Shown: piece by piece, positions 61,378 through 64,000 of the stretch | How positions within the stretch are numbered: the first letter of the stretch is position 1 | Layout of the letters: the number at the start of each line of letters is the position of its first letter | NCBI RefSeq assembly: GCF_000296815.2 | Contig: NZ_CAIT01000006.1 | Location: 1,866,777-1,930,776 of the forward strand | DNA length: 64,000 nt | Source of the DNA: Fibrisoma limi BUZ 3 | Lineage (GTDB): Bacteria; Bacteroidota; Bacteroidia; Cytophagales; Spirosomataceae | Direction of reading: 5' to 3' | Made by a program: the position numbers and the translations under genes | The notes under the pieces: model-generated | The model's database searches: none | Seen by the model: only the letters and a program-made list of their open reading frames with translations | What the model was told of the DNA's origin: nothing

Positions 61378-62169
61378 TTACGGTATGTTTTTCTGAAACG
61401 AGCTAATTCCATAACCAACCTGATACACCCTCTTGTCCCGAAGAATTATACTGATTTGCATGTTCGCGGCTATCGGCATATCATCCAGCATGGCAGCCTG
61501 CCAGGGAGGCATGTCCCGTAGCGCTTCGATAAACTGCTGATAGACCACTTGTTCAGCCTTTGGTCGGTACGCTACTTCCGTCGGTGATGTAATCTTCGAC
61601 ACCGTGCCGTCTTCCCGGATGGTCGCTTCCAGTATAATAAAGGCGGGCGAATCGATCAGATCGACGTTCAGATAAACAAGCTGCTTACGCAGGAAATCAA
61701 GCAGGTTTTCTTTTCCTCCGGTAAACTCAGCCCTGCGTATCAATGGTAAGCATGGCGTTACGTTTCCATCCGGAGCGAAGCATTGACCGGTTTTTAATTG
61801 ACCCTGGCGGTAATATTCCCTGCGCTTCAATGTACCATCTTCATAATACGTCAGCAATGGTCCGTTGACCATTGCTTTTTTGTAGTCACAGGTCAGACGC
61901 AACCGCCCGTTTTCGTACCAATAGCGGGTTTGTCCATGTTTGATGCCTAACGTGAAGTTGAGATAATGTTCTTCGGATAGCCGCAGACCTGTTCTGGTAA
62001 AACTTCGTAGTGTTGCCAGTTTTCTACGACGATCATGAAAAATAACTTCGAACGTATTGGTGCCATTGTCAAATTGGACGACACGTTGTTTTGTTGCCCT
62101 TTTCGAGGTATCATCAATACAAACACTACTTAATGAAAAAATCCAACAGAGTGCTGCGATACCGCTCAT
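61378..62169 (-). CDS. Exported protein with YwqK/MORN-like repeats and TonB-C-like end
   Basis: 263 residues from the ATG at 62169, which gives a signal peptide (SGIAALCWIFSLSSVC); an ATG at 62223 would overlap the upstream gene. Residues about 80-150 contain three YwqK/MORN-like repeats (GIKHGQTRYWYENGRL, NGPLLTYYEDGTLKRREYY). The last 90 residues (IILEATIREDGTVSKI, EALRDMPPWQAA) look like the C-terminal domain of TonB-like proteins in Bacteroidota. The function is unknown. It is likely co-transcribed with the gene upstream (22-base gap). Confidence 0.75.
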   Translation of the reverse strand: MSGIAALCWIFSLSSVCIDDTSKRATKQRVVQFDNGTNTFEVIFHDRRRKLATLRSFTRTGLRLSEEHYLNFTLGIKHGQTRYWYENGRLRLTCDYKKAMVNGPLLTYYEDGTLKRREYYRQGQLKTGQCFAPDGNVTPCLPLIRRAEFTGGKENLLDFLRKQLVYLNVDLIDSPAFIILEATIREDGTVSKITSPTEVAYRPKAEQVVYQQFIEALRDMPPWQAAMLDDMPIAANMQISIILRDKRVYQVGYGISSFQKNIP

Positions 62170-62191
62170 ACGAACCTTGTAATTCTCATAC

Positions 62192-62683
62192 TCAAAGATA
62201 ATCCTCGGGTCCAATAAACCCACCGGCTTTCATACCAACGACGGCAATCTGTTCAAATCCGTTGGCCAATTGGGTATTTGGTGCCGTCTGAATCATCCAG
62301 CGGCAGGGCGCTTCAGCCCGGCACTGACGCTCCTCCATCAGGTATGAAAAGCTCCCTACCCGAACCAGCAGCGCATCGGAACCCGACCGAAAATCAAAGA
62401 ATACATCCCGCCATTGGTCATTGGCGTCCTCGCTGCTGACATCTCCCCAGAACAGCATACGACCATCTTCGAATAAGGTTAGACTCCCGCGGTGCAGCAA
62501 ACAATCCGAACCGGGTGGTTTCCAGGATGTAAATACCCAGTTTTTAGTACGTAAAACAGCCAGGTTGGCACTCGGGGTGGTACTTAATGAATCAATTTCC
62601 TGGGCCGACAACGTCGACGGCAGTCCTTCATCAAACGGGTTCAGGGGGTTATGCATCGGTAAATGCATCGGATGACTATCCAT
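62192..62683 (-). CDS. Unknown protein, possibly DUF6294-like
   Basis: 163 residues, no signal peptide. The central part (TLFEDGRMLFWGDVSSEDAND, FFDFRSGSDALLVRVGSF) resembles small lipocalin-like DUF6294 domains, but the match is weak. The N-terminal 40 residues are disordered, rich in Pro, Ser and Met. First gene of a two-gene unit. Confidence 0.6.
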   Translation of the reverse strand: MDSHPMHLPMHNPLNPFDEGLPSTLSAQEIDSLSTTPSANLAVLRTKNWVFTSWKPPGSDCLLHRGSLTLFEDGRMLFWGDVSSEDANDQWRDVFFDFRSGSDALLVRVGSFSYLMEERQCRAEAPCRWMIQTAPNTQLANGFEQIAVVGMKAGGFIGPEDYL

Positions 62684-62966
62684 ACATTTGCTGATTTTTT
62701 AGGCTGACAAAATGTATTATAGAAAAATAAAATATAGTTAACAAGCTTACAACATCTCTATATCTAATTAATTATTCGGTGGACTTTAAGGGCACCGTTT
62801 ACGCTCCTGCCGCTCATTTACCTTAAACTTTCTGTAACTCGTCGTTTTCCACCTGGCTAATCCGTCTCAAATCATCATCTGGGACGTCTCAAATTTCATT
62901 GAGTCGAACGGAGGGCCATTGATCCGCCACCTTTGAGCCATCAATCACGAACGAATGGCTCACAAC
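62684..62966. other. 283-base AT-rich gap between divergent genes
   Basis: An AT-rich segment (62701-62785) sits in the middle. No full consensus promoter is found for the receptor gene; CACCTTTG at 62928-62935 resembles the -7 box with one key mismatch. Confidence 0.4.
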
Positions 62967-64000
62967 ATGGCACGCTTTTCTACCATTGCTCTCCTGCTCC
63001 TGCTGAGCAGCCCCCTGGTGGCCCAGACCATAACGGGTACCGTCACCGATCCTGCTGCACAATCGATGCCCTTTGCCGCCGTCAAGCTTCTTTCGGCTAC
63101 CGATTCGTCACTTGTAAAAGGAACCGTTACGGACGAAGCTGGTCGCTTTACATTCAGCAACGTAGCGGTCGGGCGTTATTTCGCCCAGGCGTCGTTTGTG
63201 GGACGGGCCAATGCCAATAGCTCCGTTTTCACGGTTGCGACCGACCAGTACGTCACCCTCTCGCCGATTCAGTTAGCCACCGATGCTAACACGCTGAACA
63301 CCGTAGTGGTGAAAGCACGCCAGCAGGCTGTGGAACAACAGGTCGATAAAACGGTGCTGAACGTACAGGCCGACGCAACGGCTGTGGGCAAAACAGCGTA
63401 TGAACTGCTGCAACAAGCGCCAGGCGTAGTTATTGACCCGAACGACAACATTCAGATGGCCGGTAAGCAGGGCGTGAATGTCTACATCGATGGCAAGCCT
63501 GCAAACCTCTCGCCCGCGGACCTGGCCAATCTGCTTAAATCAACGCCCGCGTCGATCATCGACAAGGTAGAACTGATTACGAACCCATCGGCCCGGTTCG
63601 ATGCGCAGGGCAACGCCGGTATCATCAACATCCGGTTCAAGCGGGACAAGTCGCTGGGGCTGAACGGCAGCGTGGCGGCTGGCTATTCGCAGAGCATTCA
63701 TGGTCGCCGGAATGCGGCTACGGATCTGAACTTCCGCAGCAACAACCTGAATCTGTTCGGTAATGTCGGCTGGGTTGGCGGCTACCAGCGCACCCAGATC
63801 GCCATTAACCGAAACATTACGGCCAATCAGGTATTTCGGCGCTTCGAGCAGCGAGGCTACGATGCCGACGGTTGGGACAATTACACGTACAAGCTGGGTG
63901 CCGATTATTTTATTAATAGCCGCCAGACCGTCGGTATCGTGCTAACGGGCAACGCGGCCGACAATCGGTATGGTACGTACAGCACGACGGAGATTAGGAA
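62967..64000 (+). CDS. Outer-membrane beta-barrel receptor (TonB-dependent type), partial
   Basis: 344 codons are visible before the right edge. Signal peptide (MARFSTIALLLLLSSPLVAQ; an ATG at 62955 adds four residues). Residues about 22-105 are a CarboxypepD_reg-like domain (GTVTDPAAQSMPFAAVKLL). A plug domain follows (LLQQAPGVVIDPNDNIQM, VYIDGKPANLSPADL, NPSARFDAQGNAGIINI), then the start of the barrel. The layout is that of the PF14905 outer-membrane beta-barrel group. It would move or bind an unknown ligand at the outer membrane. No SusD-like gene is seen in the window. Confidence 0.9.
   Translation, partial: MARFSTIALLLLLSSPLVAQTITGTVTDPAAQSMPFAAVKLLSATDSSLVKGTVTDEAGRFTFSNVAVGRYFAQASFVGRANANSSVFTVATDQYVTLSPIQLATDANTLNTVVVKARQQAVEQQVDKTVLNVQADATAVGKTAYELLQQAPGVVIDPNDNIQMAGKQGVNVYIDGKPANLSPADLANLLKSTPASIIDKVELITNPSARFDAQGNAGIINIRFKRDKSLGLNGSVAAGYSQSIHGRRNAATDLNFRSNNLNLFGNVGWVGGYQRTQIAINRNITANQVFRRFEQRGYDADGWDNYTYKLGADYFINSRQTVGIVLTGNAADNRYGTYSTTEIR

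Noticed and set aside
1-64000. CRISPR arrays, tRNA or rRNA genes, intact insertion sequences, prophage genes.
   Set aside because: None recognised on either strand; only a recombinase fragment at 11860-12024 is mobile-element-like.

Overview
The window looks like the chromosome of a Bacteroidota bacterium of the Cytophagales, probably close to Spirosoma; this is an inference from gene content and style. Supporting signs are a C-terminal type IX secretion signal on a SprB-repeat protein, an outer-membrane beta-barrel receptor with a CarboxypepD_reg-like domain, GH97 and GH43 glycosidases, a DUF2231/cytochrome/LRR protein, and many boxes matching the Bacteroidota promoter (TTG about 20 bases before TAnnTTTG). 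I see no rRNA, tRNA, CRISPR array or intact insertion sequence. Most of the window is GC-rich single-copy chromosomal sequence; about 4.5-12.9 kb is visibly AT-richer.

Layout. 0-4.5 kb: cytochrome/LRR protein with the start of its partner, an AraC regulator, and a GH97 alpha-glucosidase that has lost its 5' end. 4.5-12.9 kb: an accessory block with a membrane class III cyclase, two SDR oxidoreductases plus AraC, a DUF2911 protein, a decapitated histidine kinase fused back to back with the tail of a serine recombinase, and a cupin protein. A short repeat with the sequence signature of a pseudoknot occurs four times in this block, and two copies lie near its ends. 12.9-31 kb: SDR/HxlR divergon, M48 protease, PKD/beta-helix lipoprotein, YceI, mtgA, hemW, Na+/H+ antiporter, YitT protein, GNAT, a large unknown membrane protein, a 50-residue Cys/Lys-rich protein, DoxX, an amidase and a hybrid kinase with two kinase cores. 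31-43 kb: phzF-HAD-yciI operon, GT-C-like membrane protein, CPBP protease, LytS-type kinase, S9 peptidase and SprB-repeat surface protein. 43-53.5 kb: acidic protein, truncated DUF2721, SGNH/DUF11 secreted protein, an Anbu proteasome-like protease followed by a transglutaminase, glmM, DUF3592 protein, GH43, VOC and AraC. 53.5-64 kb: Bor-like lipoprotein, FAD oxidase, RidA, M19 dipeptidase, glycosyltransferase, the pentose-phosphate set pgl-zwf with divergent rpiB, two unknowns, and the start of an outer-membrane receptor that runs off the edge.

Functional threads: envelope and peptidoglycan (mtgA, amidase, glmM), glycan use (GH97, GH43, beta-barrel receptor), the pentose-phosphate pathway (zwf, pgl, rpiB), and signalling (cyclase, hybrid kinase, LytS kinase, four AraC/HxlR regulators). 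The most unusual items are the four-copy pseudoknot-like repeat, a dense run of hairpins at 4.86-5.04 kb, the kinase/recombinase junction at 11.86 kb, a roughly 110-base palindromic element in two distant copies, and the Anbu-transglutaminase pair with a long dyad over its promoter.
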